A stretch of 64,000 bases of DNA from Henningerozyma blattae CBS 6284 (GCF_000315915.1 NC_020186.1:1-64000), one strand, 5' to 3'; positions 43,160 to 53,410 are shown, numbered from the stretch's first letter. The notes: generated by a model from the letters alone, not told the origin. Numbers and translations: made by a program.

Positions 43160-45238
43160 ATGTCTTCCCAAGATTACGATACAGCTCCTACAACAGATGG
43201 TGCTACACAAGATATACAGGTTACTTTATCTGATACAGTGATATCTTCTGCAAATGAAGCTACAACTGTCAATACAAATAACGAATCCATCGAAAATTTA
43301 ACTTCTACAACAACCACATCTGATACTGGAACAATAGGGCTTGAGAGTAATAAAAATTCTGATAAAATTGGTATCTTCACTGGTCTCTCATTCTATATTC
43401 CTACGGAGAAGACAGCTTACGATTCTACGCTCACAATTGAGCAATTAAAAGACTCCCTAATTAACAATAATGCTATCATTTTGAACCAATTGCCCTCTCA
43501 AGACTCTGTCGATTCTTTTGTTATCTGTCCCTACAACAACACAGGTATCAGTACGCTTTCACCCACATATATCAAGGAATGTATCAATGCTAATACCCTT
43601 TTAGAAAAAGATCAATACTTAATTCCCTTTAGTAATGCCACCTCTACTACTGCTTCCCAGTCCAATTTACTTACGATATCTGATAAAGTCAAGTCGACAC
43701 CTTCTACAACCTCAGTATATGGCTCTACTCGGGTACTGCTTTCAAAACCAAATTTGACCTCCTCATCTCATTCAAAGGCTTCCTTCACAGAAGAGGAAGA
43801 TGAATTTATTTTAGATATTGTAAGGAAAAATCCAACAAGACGCACTACACATACATTATTTGATGAAATTGCACACTACGTAACAAATCATACGGGGAAT
43901 TCTATTAGGCATAGGTATAGAGTATATCTTTCCAAACGATTGGAATACGTTTATATGGTTGATTCGAACGGGAGATTGATAAAAGACCCAAAGACCGGTG
44001 ATCTAATTAAAACAAAAACATTACCCCCTTCTTTAAAAAGAAAGTTCACAGCTCAAGAAGATTATCAATTGGCAATTGCTTTAAAAAAACAATTTTATAA
44101 AGATATATCAATCTTAGCAAATGAACAAGAACAAAGCTCCATACCAAGCTTTGAAGATTATCGTGTTGGAGTACGTAGAGGGCCAGTAGCAAGAGAATTT
44201 TTTAAGACATTTGCTGATTCAAATGTGACTCACACAGAAAATGCTTGGAGAGATCGTTTTAGAAAATTTTTAATCCCTTACGGAATTGATAATTATATTC
44301 AATATTATGAATCATCAATTACAAATGGTACAACCCCCGAACCAATGAAAAATCTAACGAATCGTAGTAAAAGATCTGCCCAACAAAGAGACAACGCTTT
44401 TTCATTATCCACTCCACAAGAATCAAAATCAAACTCTATACCTGGAAACTTCAATAATCAAGCAAAGAGACAAAGAATATATGAAACTTTGGTTTCAGGT
44501 GCAGAAGTTGCTGCTGCTGCTGCTGCTGCCACTGCAAATGCAACAGCTAATGCAAATGCAAACTCAACAGATTTCATTGACGCTGATACAATGAATTTCA
44601 TCTCTCAAATAGGGGAATCTATTTCAAAACAAGAGCAAGCAAATACGATATCGGATGATAATATAGATATTAAATCCAAAATAGATGAGCCAGATTCAAA
44701 TACAGATGATGATTCAGATTCTTCAAAAGATTCTCAATTAGACTACTCTGATAAAGTTGCTAAATCAATTAGAGCACGCTTCTTAAAAGAATCAGAAACA
44801 TTACCACCTATTCTCCCAAGTTCTATTGAATTCCCACCATCTATAGCAACAACAGACTTATTCTTGCCAACTTTCTTTAACTTAGGCTCCACTGAAGAAT
44901 TTAACAATAGATTGAATGATATCATCACAAGATCTTATGAACCTACAGATGCAGAACAATTGGTACAAATCCTGGCTAATGAACTAGGGATCAGAAAGAG
45001 TTTCAGTACAAAGATCCTTACCTGTCTTTCAGGTGATCTAATGATGTTCCCAAGATATTTCATGCATATGTTTAGAGACTCAGTGAATCCTCCAGGACAT
45101 TTACCTGGGGTTTGGACTGAGGAAGATGATGAACTTCTAAGAAATGGAGATCCGGATGATCTAGAAGAATTAAGACAAAAACATGGTGAAGGTAGAATAG
45201 AATTAAGAAGAAAATTCATTGATAGAGATTTGATTTGA
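43160..45238 (+). CDS. RAP1: Telomere-binding and general regulatory factor Rap1
   Basis: Rap1 binds telomeric repeats and many promoters, above all those of ribosomal-protein and glycolytic genes, and recruits Sir and Rif proteins. A BRCT domain spans about 70-160 (KIGIFTGLSFYIPTE, then YIKECINANTLL). The two Myb-type DNA-binding repeats follow at about 210-265 (FTEEEDEFILDIVRKNP, then SIRHRYRVYLSKRL) and 295-400 (FTAQEDYQLAIAL, GPVAREFFKTFA, AWRDRFRKFL). A poly-Ala/Asn-Ala tract lies near 450-470. The C-terminal Rif/Sir-binding RCT domain occupies about 565-692. At 692 residues it is shorter than YNL216W (827), mainly from a shorter N-terminus and linkers; all three domains are present. Confidence 0.96.
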   Translation: MSSQDYDTAPTTDGATQDIQVTLSDTVISSANEATTVNTNNESIENLTSTTTTSDTGTIGLESNKNSDKIGIFTGLSFYIPTEKTAYDSTLTIEQLKDSLINNNAIILNQLPSQDSVDSFVICPYNNTGISTLSPTYIKECINANTLLEKDQYLIPFSNATSTTASQSNLLTISDKVKSTPSTTSVYGSTRVLLSKPNLTSSSHSKASFTEEEDEFILDIVRKNPTRRTTHTLFDEIAHYVTNHTGNSIRHRYRVYLSKRLEYVYMVDSNGRLIKDPKTGDLIKTKTLPPSLKRKFTAQEDYQLAIALKKQFYKDISILANEQEQSSIPSFEDYRVGVRRGPVAREFFKTFADSNVTHTENAWRDRFRKFLIPYGIDNYIQYYESSITNGTTPEPMKNLTNRSKRSAQQRDNAFSLSTPQESKSNSIPGNFNNQAKRQRIYETLVSGAEVAAAAAAATANATANANANSTDFIDADTMNFISQIGESISKQEQANTISDDNIDIKSKIDEPDSNTDDDSDSSKDSQLDYSDKVAKSIRARFLKESETLPPILPSSIEFPPSIATTDLFLPTFFNLGSTEEFNNRLNDIITRSYEPTDAEQLVQILANELGIRKSFSTKILTCLSGDLMMFPRYFMHMFRDSVNPPGHLPGVWTEEDDELLRNGDPDDLEELRQKHGEGRIELRRKFIDRDLI

Positions 45239-45506
45239 TCTAATTCTTATCTGCTTCACATTTATATCCTTATATATCCTTACGTTACAATACACTATTC
45301 ATTACATTACATTACATGCAACCCCAAAAATACACTACGATATTAAATTTAATTTCACGATCCTATAACTACTTAATTGCGCCTATGTGTATTTTTTTTC
45401 TCTCTTATTTATATACGTTTCATGACAATTTGTTTTTTTTACTTAAATATATAACCTATTTTTTACTTAAATATATAATTAGTTTTCCATTCCCATTTCA
45501 AAGTAT

Positions 45507-47873
45507 TTATTTTAATGAATCAATAGTTCTGTCACCCTCTGTTTGAATTATTAATTTTTTAGATAATAATGTACTTAAATATTTCGTCTCATTATTAAGT
45601 ATTAGCTTATCTTCTTCGCTTAATAATCTACCATTCTTTTCCATATTAGATAGCATTTCCTTTTTCCTTTCAAGGAGTTCCATTGATTTCCGGAATTTAA
45701 TAAATAATAATTCACTTCTGATCATTAAATCTTTCCAATCCATTGAGTTTTGAATATCATTAAAATACTTTAATACTTGATCAAATTGGGTAAAACTATC
45801 TATCACAATATTACTATTTTTTTGTAATATAGCTAGCATGAAAAATAGTTGATATTGTGAGCTATAATAATCGGTTAAAAAATTCTCCCAAATATAGCAA
45901 ATATCTTCCATCGAAAATTCTCTCTTAAACCAAACTAATAAAAATCGGAAACAAAAGAATAAATTTGATGAATCGCATTTATTTAAATGTTCATTTAATT
46001 TTGGTAGCATCATATTGCATAATTCTGATAATGTTAACATCTGATCTCGAATACCAGACTGATCTCTTAAAAAATTTCGTTCCATTCTTTCCATAAAATT
46101 GACAAAACACCAGAAAGTTAGTGCCTCATCACGAATTATATAATATAACGGAGATAAAAGATCAGTCATCCCTTGCACATACCCCAAATTAGAGTTATGT
46201 ATATTATAGCTGATTAAGATATTTCTTAATGTTTGTAGATTTGGATTTAAAATTTTCCAATGTTCATCTTCATCAAATTGTTCTTCGTAATTTGTTTCAC
46301 CTTCGTCTTCGTTTAAAGCCTCTAAATTTTCATCGTCAATATGATCATCCTTAATGGTACCTGAATTACTTTCATCTTGTATCATAGAGGCCTCTATCTC
46401 AGAAACATAACTTGCCTTCGGTTTTTGATTTTGGGGCTTCTTGCCATCAATAGTATTATACTTATAAATATCGATATGACGATCATTCCTTTTAACATCT
46501 TTCTCAATTCGAAAGATTTGATCTTGCCAATATTCTTCTTCAGCTGGATCTTCATTCTTATGTCTGTTAACCCATTTAGATTTATAATCATTCTCATATA
46601 TTTCTCGCAATGTTTCATTAATCTGTAACCTTTCATCATTAGAGGAATCCCATGGATAAACATTAAACAAAAATAACCAAACTTCTTTTTTCAATTCCAT
46701 AGTTTCAATACCGCCGTGGAAAATGAAGTCTTTCATTTCATTAACTGTTATTGTTAGGCGGCCTTGAGAATCAAATAATGAATCCCATTTTTGTTTTGTT
46801 AATGGGAAATTTCTTTCCATAGATTTGTTTAATTCTTCATTTGTGAATTGGATATTATTGTCTATATCAATATCTAATTCGTTCGTTAACATCTTTCTAT
46901 AAGTATCATTCAATCGATTGAGTTGTTGATATCTTTCAGATTGCTCCTTAACGCCTAACGCCCACTTAGCTAAATAAATTCTTGCAGAATCAAAATCATC
47001 CTGTATCTCTTGGACCTTCTCATTTTTTAATAACTTTTGTACATATGGATTGTCACTATTTTTCTCTGCTAATTTAACTAAGGGATGTTTACGTATTAAG
47101 CCACCAACGAATGAGCCCGTCTTTGAGGTTGCATCTGCTAGTTTGGCCATCATGCTCCATTTTGTTGACTCCCATTTATTCCAGAAACTTTCTTGAACGT
47201 CTGTTAATGGATCAATATTTTTTGGAATACCATCACTTCTCCTTGTTAAACTTTCTGGTGAAAAATTTCTTAAGTCTTCAAGAGTAGCATTAATTAGCCA
47301 TACAGTCGGATCAACTTTAGTCTTTTGAAGATCTACTAATTTGCGAATAATATTTCTAAAATCAGCGCCCCCCCAGTACATCTCTCCAGATTCACCAAAT
47401 GGGCTCATCGACTTATTCAGTTCTTTTTGTTTATCTATTGTAGACTGGCACTGATCATCATGGAAAAATAAAACGGGAAAAGTCTCAGTTTCTTGTGGAG
47501 ATTTAGCATATATTATTAAAGAACCAAACCACCAACCACTGGGTGATGGTAATCTAAATTGAAGAGAATATAATGAGCTTAATCTTACTGTAAAAGACCA
47601 AGTGTTACACAGTCCTTCAGTTAATATCATTGGGTTGTATGAGATCCCAGTTAAAGATGAATCATTCGACTTACCCAATTTTAAATCAGAGTTCTTCAGA
47701 AATATATCGTGAGCTTTTGAAAGCCCAGATTCAGGTATCCATGATATCGAGGAATCTTGCGGTTGCTGATCTGGATCATAGGTTACCAATAAATACCCAG
47801 GAACATTATCTTGCGCAACCCTTGTTGGATGTACAAACACTTTTGACTTGCAAAACAGTAATTGTGATACCAT
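45507..47873 (-). CDS. GYP7: Rab GTPase-activating protein Gyp7
   Basis: Gyp7 is a TBC-domain GAP for Ypt7 that limits vacuole fusion. An N-terminal family-specific domain (about 1-200, with PGYLLVTYDPD and PSPSGWWFGSLIIYAKSP) precedes the TBC domain (about 385-720). The TBC domain shows FHGGIETMELKKEVWLFLF, the Arg-finger motif IEKDVKRNDR (about 464-473) and the Gln-finger YVQGMTDLLSPL. An acidic insertion separates the two fingers. The 788 residues compare with 746 for YDL234C. In S. cerevisiae this gene lies on chromosome IV, whereas here it sits between RAP1 and IES2, so this track kept the copy that S. cerevisiae lost. Confidence 0.95.
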   Translation of the reverse strand: MVSQLLFCKSKVFVHPTRVAQDNVPGYLLVTYDPDQQPQDSSISWIPESGLSKAHDIFLKNSDLKLGKSNDSSLTGISYNPMILTEGLCNTWSFTVRLSSLYSLQFRLPSPSGWWFGSLIIYAKSPQETETFPVLFFHDDQCQSTIDKQKELNKSMSPFGESGEMYWGGADFRNIIRKLVDLQKTKVDPTVWLINATLEDLRNFSPESLTRRSDGIPKNIDPLTDVQESFWNKWESTKWSMMAKLADATSKTGSFVGGLIRKHPLVKLAEKNSDNPYVQKLLKNEKVQEIQDDFDSARIYLAKWALGVKEQSERYQQLNRLNDTYRKMLTNELDIDIDNNIQFTNEELNKSMERNFPLTKQKWDSLFDSQGRLTITVNEMKDFIFHGGIETMELKKEVWLFLFNVYPWDSSNDERLQINETLREIYENDYKSKWVNRHKNEDPAEEEYWQDQIFRIEKDVKRNDRHIDIYKYNTIDGKKPQNQKPKASYVSEIEASMIQDESNSGTIKDDHIDDENLEALNEDEGETNYEEQFDEDEHWKILNPNLQTLRNILISYNIHNSNLGYVQGMTDLLSPLYYIIRDEALTFWCFVNFMERMERNFLRDQSGIRDQMLTLSELCNMMLPKLNEHLNKCDSSNLFFCFRFLLVWFKREFSMEDICYIWENFLTDYYSSQYQLFFMLAILQKNSNIVIDSFTQFDQVLKYFNDIQNSMDWKDLMIRSELLFIKFRKSMELLERKKEMLSNMEKNGRLLSEEDKLILNNETKYLSTLLSKKLIIQTEGDRTIDSLK

Positions 47874-48293
47874 TGTTATGATATTGGTATTTTATTTTTT
47901 AAAAGATAATCTTTATGTGGTATTTTTAGGGGATATAAAAGTAATAGACACTTATTAATACCTAAAATTTATGTTTCTTTTTTCAGTATTGGCTATAGAT
48001 CTGACTTCAGTACTGAATGGTATGTTTATTGTCGGTAAAGATTTTAAAAGTATTTTTTTATATAATTTTGTTCGAATTTTGTTTCTTATTGGATATAGTT
48101 TAGTAGCATATCTTATTTAAACTCATCGCTTTAATATTCCGCGGTGAGAGAGGAGGCTTGGAATTTAAATTTGATGTACCTTTTTAATAACATGTCAATA
48201 TATAATACAAGAAACTTTAAGAACTTTTCATTTTATTAAAAGAACCTGTAAGTTCTACTAATATAATTTAGAAATTGATTTAACTACTGCGTA
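47874..48293. promoter_or_regulatory. Divergent GYP7-IES2 promoter
   Basis: A 420-bp AT-rich region lies between divergent genes. A CCGCGG-centred stretch (about 48138-48144) is the only GC-rich point. No known factor site is assigned. Confidence 0.4.
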
Positions 48294-49124
48294 ATGGAAA
48301 GTGAAAAAGAGTGGATCGAGTCTGATGAAGATTCAGGTTCCTCAAAGGATGAAGAATATGTCGAAACTCCCACCAATTTTAAAAGTAAATCTAAGTCTAG
48401 CACGAAGAATAAGTCTAGGTTGGCATCCAAGAAAAGAAGTCGTCTAGAAGCTGACACTGAAGACGATGAACTAATTGTGTCACCAAGTAGGAGGGTCACA
48501 GTCTCAAGAATTGTTGAAGATGATGAAGAAGAAGAAGACCACGATGAAGAAGTAGAAGAGGAAGCTGATATTGATGAGCTAGTCCAAGAGGAGGAAGATG
48601 AAGTTGAAGTTCCTGAACTTCGAGAAAGTGACGATAATGGTACCGGTGAAGATGAAAAACAGGAGGATATTGTAGTACACTCAGAACCAATCACTGAGGC
48701 TGACGATGTAAAAGAAAGTACTGTTGAATCACTTTCAGCACATCATAGCAGAAGTCGTATGTTACTTGACATTTTAGACGATGGTTCGAATAAGAAACAA
48801 TTGACTGAAGAGGAGATCCAGCTTCGTAGAGCTGAAAACGCCAGGAAACGTAAAAATCTGAGTGAAAAGAGATTAGAAGAGGAGAAGCAAGATACTATCA
48901 ATAAACTATTAAAGAAGAGAGCTGGAAAATCGAGGTCTCATCTTCCTAAGGATGATGATTCTAGCTCTAAGGGAGATGGAAAATCCGCAAATGATGGAAA
49001 TAGTTACCATGATGAAGATTCTTCATTTAAAAAATTCCGTAGGCCTTATAAAACAGATGGTATGATTCGCATTATAAAAATAAAGATGAGCATTTACTTT
49101 GTAGTTTTGATACTACTTCAATGA
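48294..49124 (+). CDS. IES2: INO80 complex subunit Ies2 (C-terminus uncertain)
   Basis: Ies2 activates the INO80 nucleosome-remodelling complex. The first half is acidic and Ser-rich. The PAPA-1-type signature LTEEEIQLRRAENARKRKNL, then EEEKQDTINKLLKKRAGKSR (about 178-224) identifies it, and FRRPYKTDGMIRII near the end fits the conserved C-terminal part. After that the 0-frame reads a hydrophobic tail (KMSIYFVVLILLQ) unlike the family. A -1 shift at the A run 49076-49080 would read NKDEHLLCSFDTTSMR and stop at 49129. The 276 residues compare with 320 for YNL215W. Confidence 0.85.
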   Translation: MESEKEWIESDEDSGSSKDEEYVETPTNFKSKSKSSTKNKSRLASKKRSRLEADTEDDELIVSPSRRVTVSRIVEDDEEEEDHDEEVEEEADIDELVQEEEDEVEVPELRESDDNGTGEDEKQEDIVVHSEPITEADDVKESTVESLSAHHSRSRMLLDILDDGSNKKQLTEEEIQLRRAENARKRKNLSEKRLEEEKQDTINKLLKKRAGKSRSHLPKDDDSSSKGDGKSANDGNSYHDEDSSFKKFRRPYKTDGMIRIIKIKMSIYFVVLILLQ

Positions 49125-49504
49125 GATAATATTAGTAATCCTTAATATGAGCTCGAAGCTAATTATCCTTTTATTGTAAACATTATATGCTACTTAAAAC
49201 GAAAAACAATTTTGAGTTTAATACAAGCTTTATATATATGTTTTAGGAAAGATATGAAGAGCATCTATAGCGTATCCGAATAGCATATATATGATTACAA
49301 GAATAACTAGCTATTCGGATGTAGCTATGTAGAACTGACACCTGATAGCGATAAATACTGTAAAAACTTTATATATGGAAGTATTCCATTTCACTTATTT
49401 GACATTTCTATTTCTTAAATTGCTATCAAAGATATTTTTGATCCCTCGGAGTCGTCATTATTCACTCTATTTCTTCTAGCTGGTACACTAAATGGCTAGT
49501 TATT

Positions 49505-49541
<37 letters not shown>

Positions 49542-49746
49542 TATTGGACATCGAATAATATTTTCTGTAAGTTCACGATACTTTTTGAAGTTTCTTATTT
49601 GCATTTTGTATATCATAGTAATAATCCTCCCTATTTTATATTTGTAAGTATATATCGCGAAGTTGAGATATATAATTTAATACCTTAAAAAATATAGTAA
49701 TAAGTAAAAAAGTAAATTAAAGAAACCAAATAGTCAAGCAAAAATA
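49125..49746. other. IES2-PEX17 intergenic region with inverted repeat
   Basis: It holds a strong inverted repeat (49274-49320, listed separately), a (TA)n tract at about 49503-49530, and A-rich sequence before the PEX17 ATG. No gene is seen. Confidence 0.5.
49274..49320. repeat. Perfect 11-bp inverted repeat, extendable
   Basis: ATCCGAATAGC (49274-49284) pairs exactly with GCTATTCGGAT (49310-49320) across a 25-nt spacer. Outside it, CTATAGCG on the left pairs imperfectly with GTAGCTATG on the right, so the arms extend to about 20 bp with mismatches. It lies about 150 bp past the IES2 stop. Confidence 0.75.
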
Positions 49747-50409
49747 ATGACTTCAGAAACAATAACGGTTGACTGGCCAACAGAAAGTAATATAATAGTA
49801 GGTAAGAGACCCAACGTAACATTTATTCTAATACAAAGACTCCTCCATGGCTCCGGCATAATAACATCAATATTTTATATAATTATCAAATACTTTGTTC
49901 AACCCTCACTTGAAAAACAGATACAACAACGATATGAATTTAGCGCATTCACCCTTCTAAAGGCTCGTTCTTTGGTTCAAAAACTTCAAAGATATTCTAA
50001 AAACGTTGATGGCGACGGCAATGTAAGAGATGAAAGTGATATTCATTTACATTTTAGCAATTCAGATGTTGAAGATGGTTTTGATTATTATGGTTTAACT
50101 AAAACTAATGGCCATTCTAGAGAAAACGTTTCAATGTATGGAGCTATAACTAGAATAAATAAGCATTTAACTGATTGTAATAAACGATTGATACGGTTTA
50201 ATAATTCTGAATGGAGGTCTAGGGATACCGACAATGATGAGGACAGTGCGATTATGAATTCTCAAATAGAATTATTTAACTTTCAAGCTCGTTTATTAGT
50301 TGACCAATTGGAATTATCTGATAATTCCAGTGAACTTGCTAAAATATCAAATGAAATTACTACCAATATACGTGAATTAAAGGGAAAGTTCATTAATGGA
50401 TTTATATAA
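49747..50409 (+). CDS. PEX17: Peroxisomal docking-complex protein Pex17
   Basis: Pex17 is a membrane-associated part of the Pex13-Pex14-Pex17 docking complex for matrix-protein import into peroxisomes. The N-terminal part has the conserved TVDWPTESNIIVGKRPNVTF and a hydrophobic segment GIITSIFYIIIKYFV (about 38-52) that serves as membrane anchor. A helical, coiled-coil-prone remainder follows (ARSLVQKLQRYSKNV, then QARLLVDQLELSDNSSEL). The 220 residues compare with 199 for YNL214W. It lies between IES2 and RRG9 as in S. cerevisiae, convergent with RRG9 at only 98 bp. Confidence 0.9.
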   Translation: MTSETITVDWPTESNIIVGKRPNVTFILIQRLLHGSGIITSIFYIIIKYFVQPSLEKQIQQRYEFSAFTLLKARSLVQKLQRYSKNVDGDGNVRDESDIHLHFSNSDVEDGFDYYGLTKTNGHSRENVSMYGAITRINKHLTDCNKRLIRFNNSEWRSRDTDNDEDSAIMNSQIELFNFQARLLVDQLELSDNSSELAKISNEITTNIRELKGKFINGFI

Positions 50410-50507
50410 CACATTATTTATATAATTACTCTAATAAATTAAATAGAAGTAAAATATGCACTTTTTTATTTACAATGAAGCATGTAATGACCTGCGGCAC
50501 AGATATA

Positions 50508-51263
50508 TCACTTAGAATGGTGAAGTCGTTTCAATAAATACAATTTAGAGTTTTTCTTATGTTTAGTATCTTTTTTATCCTCAATATATTTGCTTTTCCG
50601 TTCAAAAGTTCTATAATTTCTAATACCATTAACTTCTTGGCCTAATCTAATAATATTTTTCGGTATTATCTCATTTGTATCTGGCACAACTTTTTTACTG
50701 AGGGAAGTAAGTTCCTTAATTCTCTCACCTCTTCGTGTCCAACGTTCTTGCAAGTTCGAAAGTTCTTTCTCGTTAGGGCTCCAATTGGATTTCAAAATTC
50801 TTCTAATTGCATCTGGTGAAACTTTATATATTTGACTTATTTGGGTGGCATTGAGATCAGGGTATCTTTGTTTCAAAAATTTTATATTATACATATCGTC
50901 CCTTGATACCTTCTTTTTTGGTTCCCATCTTTCTCCACTTATTTTTTTTTTGATTGCTAGTTTTTGTTTCAACCACTCTGGCTGTTTTTCTTTGTCTGGA
51001 ACTGTACTAGATTGATTTATGAAATTAATCACTTGTTGGGCAGAAGGGGGATTAATCTTTAGTCTAGGAAGTTTTTTCTCATTATTAGATGGCTTATTTG
51101 AGATATTATTGTTTTTTATTGAATCTTTAAGAGTGTAAGACGATGTGTGAAACTTTGACATAAATTGGTTTTGAAAAATTGTAATCCATCGTATTCTTAT
51201 AATAGAATGCTCACTGTTATTGCATCGTATCTTTGATAGACCTACTTTGTGTATCAACGGCAT
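50508..51263 (-). CDS. RRG9: Mitochondrial genome-maintenance protein Rrg9
   Basis: Rrg9 is a mitochondrial protein needed for respiratory growth and mtDNA maintenance. The N-terminus (MPLIHKVGLSKIRCNN, then IRIRWITIF) is basic and lacks early acidic runs, fitting a mitochondrial presequence. The family core is KQPEWLKQKLAIKKKISGERW, followed by VSRDDMYNIKFLKQRYPDL and the helix-turn-helix-like TQISQIYKVSPDAIRRILKSNW (about 100-175). The C-terminus is basic. The 251 residues compare with 214 for YNL213C. Confidence 0.9.
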   Translation of the reverse strand: MPLIHKVGLSKIRCNNSEHSIIRIRWITIFQNQFMSKFHTSSYTLKDSIKNNNISNKPSNNEKKLPRLKINPPSAQQVINFINQSSTVPDKEKQPEWLKQKLAIKKKISGERWEPKKKVSRDDMYNIKFLKQRYPDLNATQISQIYKVSPDAIRRILKSNWSPNEKELSNLQERWTRRGERIKELTSLSKKVVPDTNEIIPKNIIRLGQEVNGIRNYRTFERKSKYIEDKKDTKHKKNSKLYLLKRLHHSK

Positions 51264-51792
51264 TTATTGATATAAAAGGCTATTAATAGGTTCCTTTGAA
51301 TAGCAGTTTAGGATTCGACTTCTTATTTATTTGAGTATCTATTTTTTTTCTTACTGTAAGGTAAAAGACGCTAATATGAAATCTCCGAATCTTAATATAT
51401 AGTACATATACATAGAAAGAATTTAAAACTAAGAAAATATTCAAATTTCATTCATGAGATGTCTAAAAAATTGTATTTTTCATACGAAAGAAATAATGTG
51501 TGATTTCACCCTTAGAGAGATATATAAAATACAGGTTATCATAAGAGCTAAATACTACAGACTCTTCTAAAATTCTCTACCTTAATGTTATATTGAGCAA
51601 TATCAGGTGTCTCGTTTGTATATATATCTGCTATCCTGATGGTTATTTTATTTATCATAACTGTTATGAACTCATTCTTTTCAAAAATATTTAATACTCT
51701 TATTTTCAAAATTTTGTAGCATCATATGGCAAATAATTCAGCAGATATTTCATAACTTGATTTATTTAAACAATGTATTAAGCTAAAATTTA
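51264..51792. other. MRX7-RRG9 spacer; VID27 absent
   Basis: The 529 bp are AT-rich and hold the RRG9 promoter and MRX7 3' end. VID27 (YNL212W), which lies between these genes in S. cerevisiae, is missing. No other feature is recognised. Confidence 0.5.
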
Positions 51793-52044
51793 TTACTTGG
51801 GTATTCGAGGTGTCAATCCCAATGTTCTTCGAAATTCATCCACAAATAATGCCTTATAAGCTCGGAGTTTATGAATCCTTGTTGGGCGGTACAAAAACTG
51901 TACAGAGTCCATAGGAGTAGTTTTGCTAGTTTCACTTATTCCATTAATCTTGTTGTATAGTCTTTGAACAAAACGTTGAAAAGTTTTGCTATCCAGTAAT
52001 GTATAGTAAAGCCATTCTTCGATGTTTCTTGGAGGCCTTCTCAT
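51793..52044 (-). CDS. MRX7: Small mitochondrial protein Mrx7 (YNL211C type)
   Basis: This 83-residue protein matches S. cerevisiae YNL211C/Mrx7 (89 aa), a protein associated with the mitochondrial gene-expression organising system. It begins MRRPPRNIEEWLYYTLLDSK and contains the conserved-looking FQRFVQRLYNKING and RIHKLRAYKALFVDEFRRTL. It is basic overall with no membrane segment visible. Position, size and orientation agree with YNL211C. The molecular role is poorly known. Confidence 0.75.
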   Translation of the reverse strand: MRRPPRNIEEWLYYTLLDSKTFQRFVQRLYNKINGISETSKTTPMDSVQFLYRPTRIHKLRAYKALFVDEFRRTLGLTPRIPK

Positions 52045-52387
52045 CTTTGAAAAGGGTCAACAAAGCTATAGACTTTTCTTTATCCATGTAATAGGCCTTC
52101 CTTAATTAGAATCATTCAAATTACTTAATGTGTATTGTTATGCTAGAAGATTGTTTTGATTGAGTTAAGGGTTTTGTCAGTCCGGAGATTGGGTATTTAT
52201 CTGAAATTGTACCTCACTTCGAGATATAATTTGATCCAGTTTCAATGACAAACAAGAAATTAAAAAAAATAAAAAAACACAAGAAATTAATTTTTAATCA
52301 ACATATAGTTTTTAGAGATCATTAAAAACTCCTGAACATAATTTTTATTAGCTATCCTAAGAATTGAAGAATACTGCGCACATCAAT
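52045..52387. promoter_or_regulatory. Divergent MRX7-PTP1 promoter
   Basis: This 343-bp region has an A-rich tract (52258-52285) near PTP1. No specific factor sites are assigned. Confidence 0.4.
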
Positions 52388-53410
52388 ATGTCTAATTTGC
52401 CTGAATATCTGAAACAATCTGACAAGGAGTTGGTCCATAAATTCAAATATATTCAATACCAGGAAGATCAACGATTAAGAGACGCAACTGTTAATCCAGA
52501 TACCTCTAGGTGGTCTCTAGGTAAAAGTGTATTAAAGAGTAACAGTTCAAGAAACCGATATGTTAATATAATGCCCTATGATCGTAACCGAGTAAAATTG
52601 AATGTAATAAGAGGTAACGATTATATCAATGCTTCATATGTTAAGTTGAATGTTCGAAATCAAAGCATTAACCCTGGTTATTATATTGCTACTCAGGGTC
52701 CTACAAGTAATACGTGGCAACAGTTTTGGCAGATGTGCTATAGTTCGTGTCCTTTTGAAAATATTGTTATTGTGATGGTAACACCTTTAAACGAGAATGG
52801 GAGAGAGAAATGTTATCAGTATTGGCCCATGGGCGAAAAATACGGTGACTCTAATAGAAAGATCAGTAAAATACAAACGCCTGGTGGACCTGATGATGTG
52901 AGTGAATTCCCAAATGAATTGGAAGTTGAATTTGTTAAAGCCAAAAGAGTAAATGGTGATTATGTAATAACCACATTGAACCTAAAACCAATTGGTGAAA
53001 ATTCATATGGGAAGCCTATTAAGACAATTCATCATTTTTACTTTGATCAATGGAAAGATATGAGTAGGCCTGAAGAAGTTGTTCCTATCATGCATTTATG
53101 CCAGCATTCTCATAGCTTGAATTCTAATGAAAATCCAATCATTGTTCACTGCTCAGCAGGTGTAGGGCGATCAGGAACTTTTATTGCGCTAGATCATCTG
53201 TTGCATGATACAAACGATTTCAAAATAGTTCCTACTGCAGGATCAGGGAGTGGTGGCATCCGTATTCCTATGCAGCATTATGATCATGATTTAGTTGAGC
53301 AAGTAGTTATGCAGCTTAGAATACAGCGGTTAAAAATGGTCCAAATGGTAGAACAGTTTGCATTTATCTATCATGCAGCCAGATACTTGTATGAGATTGT
53401 GTCGTCCTAA
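52388..53410 (+). CDS. PTP1: Protein tyrosine phosphatase Ptp1
   Basis: Ptp1 is a classical phosphotyrosine phosphatase; known S. cerevisiae substrates include Fpr3. Motifs in order are RNRYVNIMPYDRNRVKL, NDYINASYV (the phosphotyrosine-recognition loop), YIATQGPT, FWQMCY, and the P-loop HCSAGVGRSGTF with catalytic Cys255 and its Arg. The Q-loop region QRLKMVQMVEQFAFIYHA follows. As in S. cerevisiae Ptp1 (YDL230W, 335 aa), the WPD-loop position is weakly conserved (FDQWKDM). I start at the ATG at 52388 (MSNLPEYLKQSDKEL) for 340 residues; the frame extends upstream only to a TTG. The S. cerevisiae gene is on chromosome IV, so this too is a swapped duplicate. Confidence 0.95.
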   Translation: MSNLPEYLKQSDKELVHKFKYIQYQEDQRLRDATVNPDTSRWSLGKSVLKSNSSRNRYVNIMPYDRNRVKLNVIRGNDYINASYVKLNVRNQSINPGYYIATQGPTSNTWQQFWQMCYSSCPFENIVIVMVTPLNENGREKCYQYWPMGEKYGDSNRKISKIQTPGGPDDVSEFPNELEVEFVKAKRVNGDYVITTLNLKPIGENSYGKPIKTIHHFYFDQWKDMSRPEEVVPIMHLCQHSHSLNSNENPIIVHCSAGVGRSGTFIALDHLLHDTNDFKIVPTAGSGSGGIRIPMQHYDHDLVEQVVMQLRIQRLKMVQMVEQFAFIYHAARYLYEIVSS

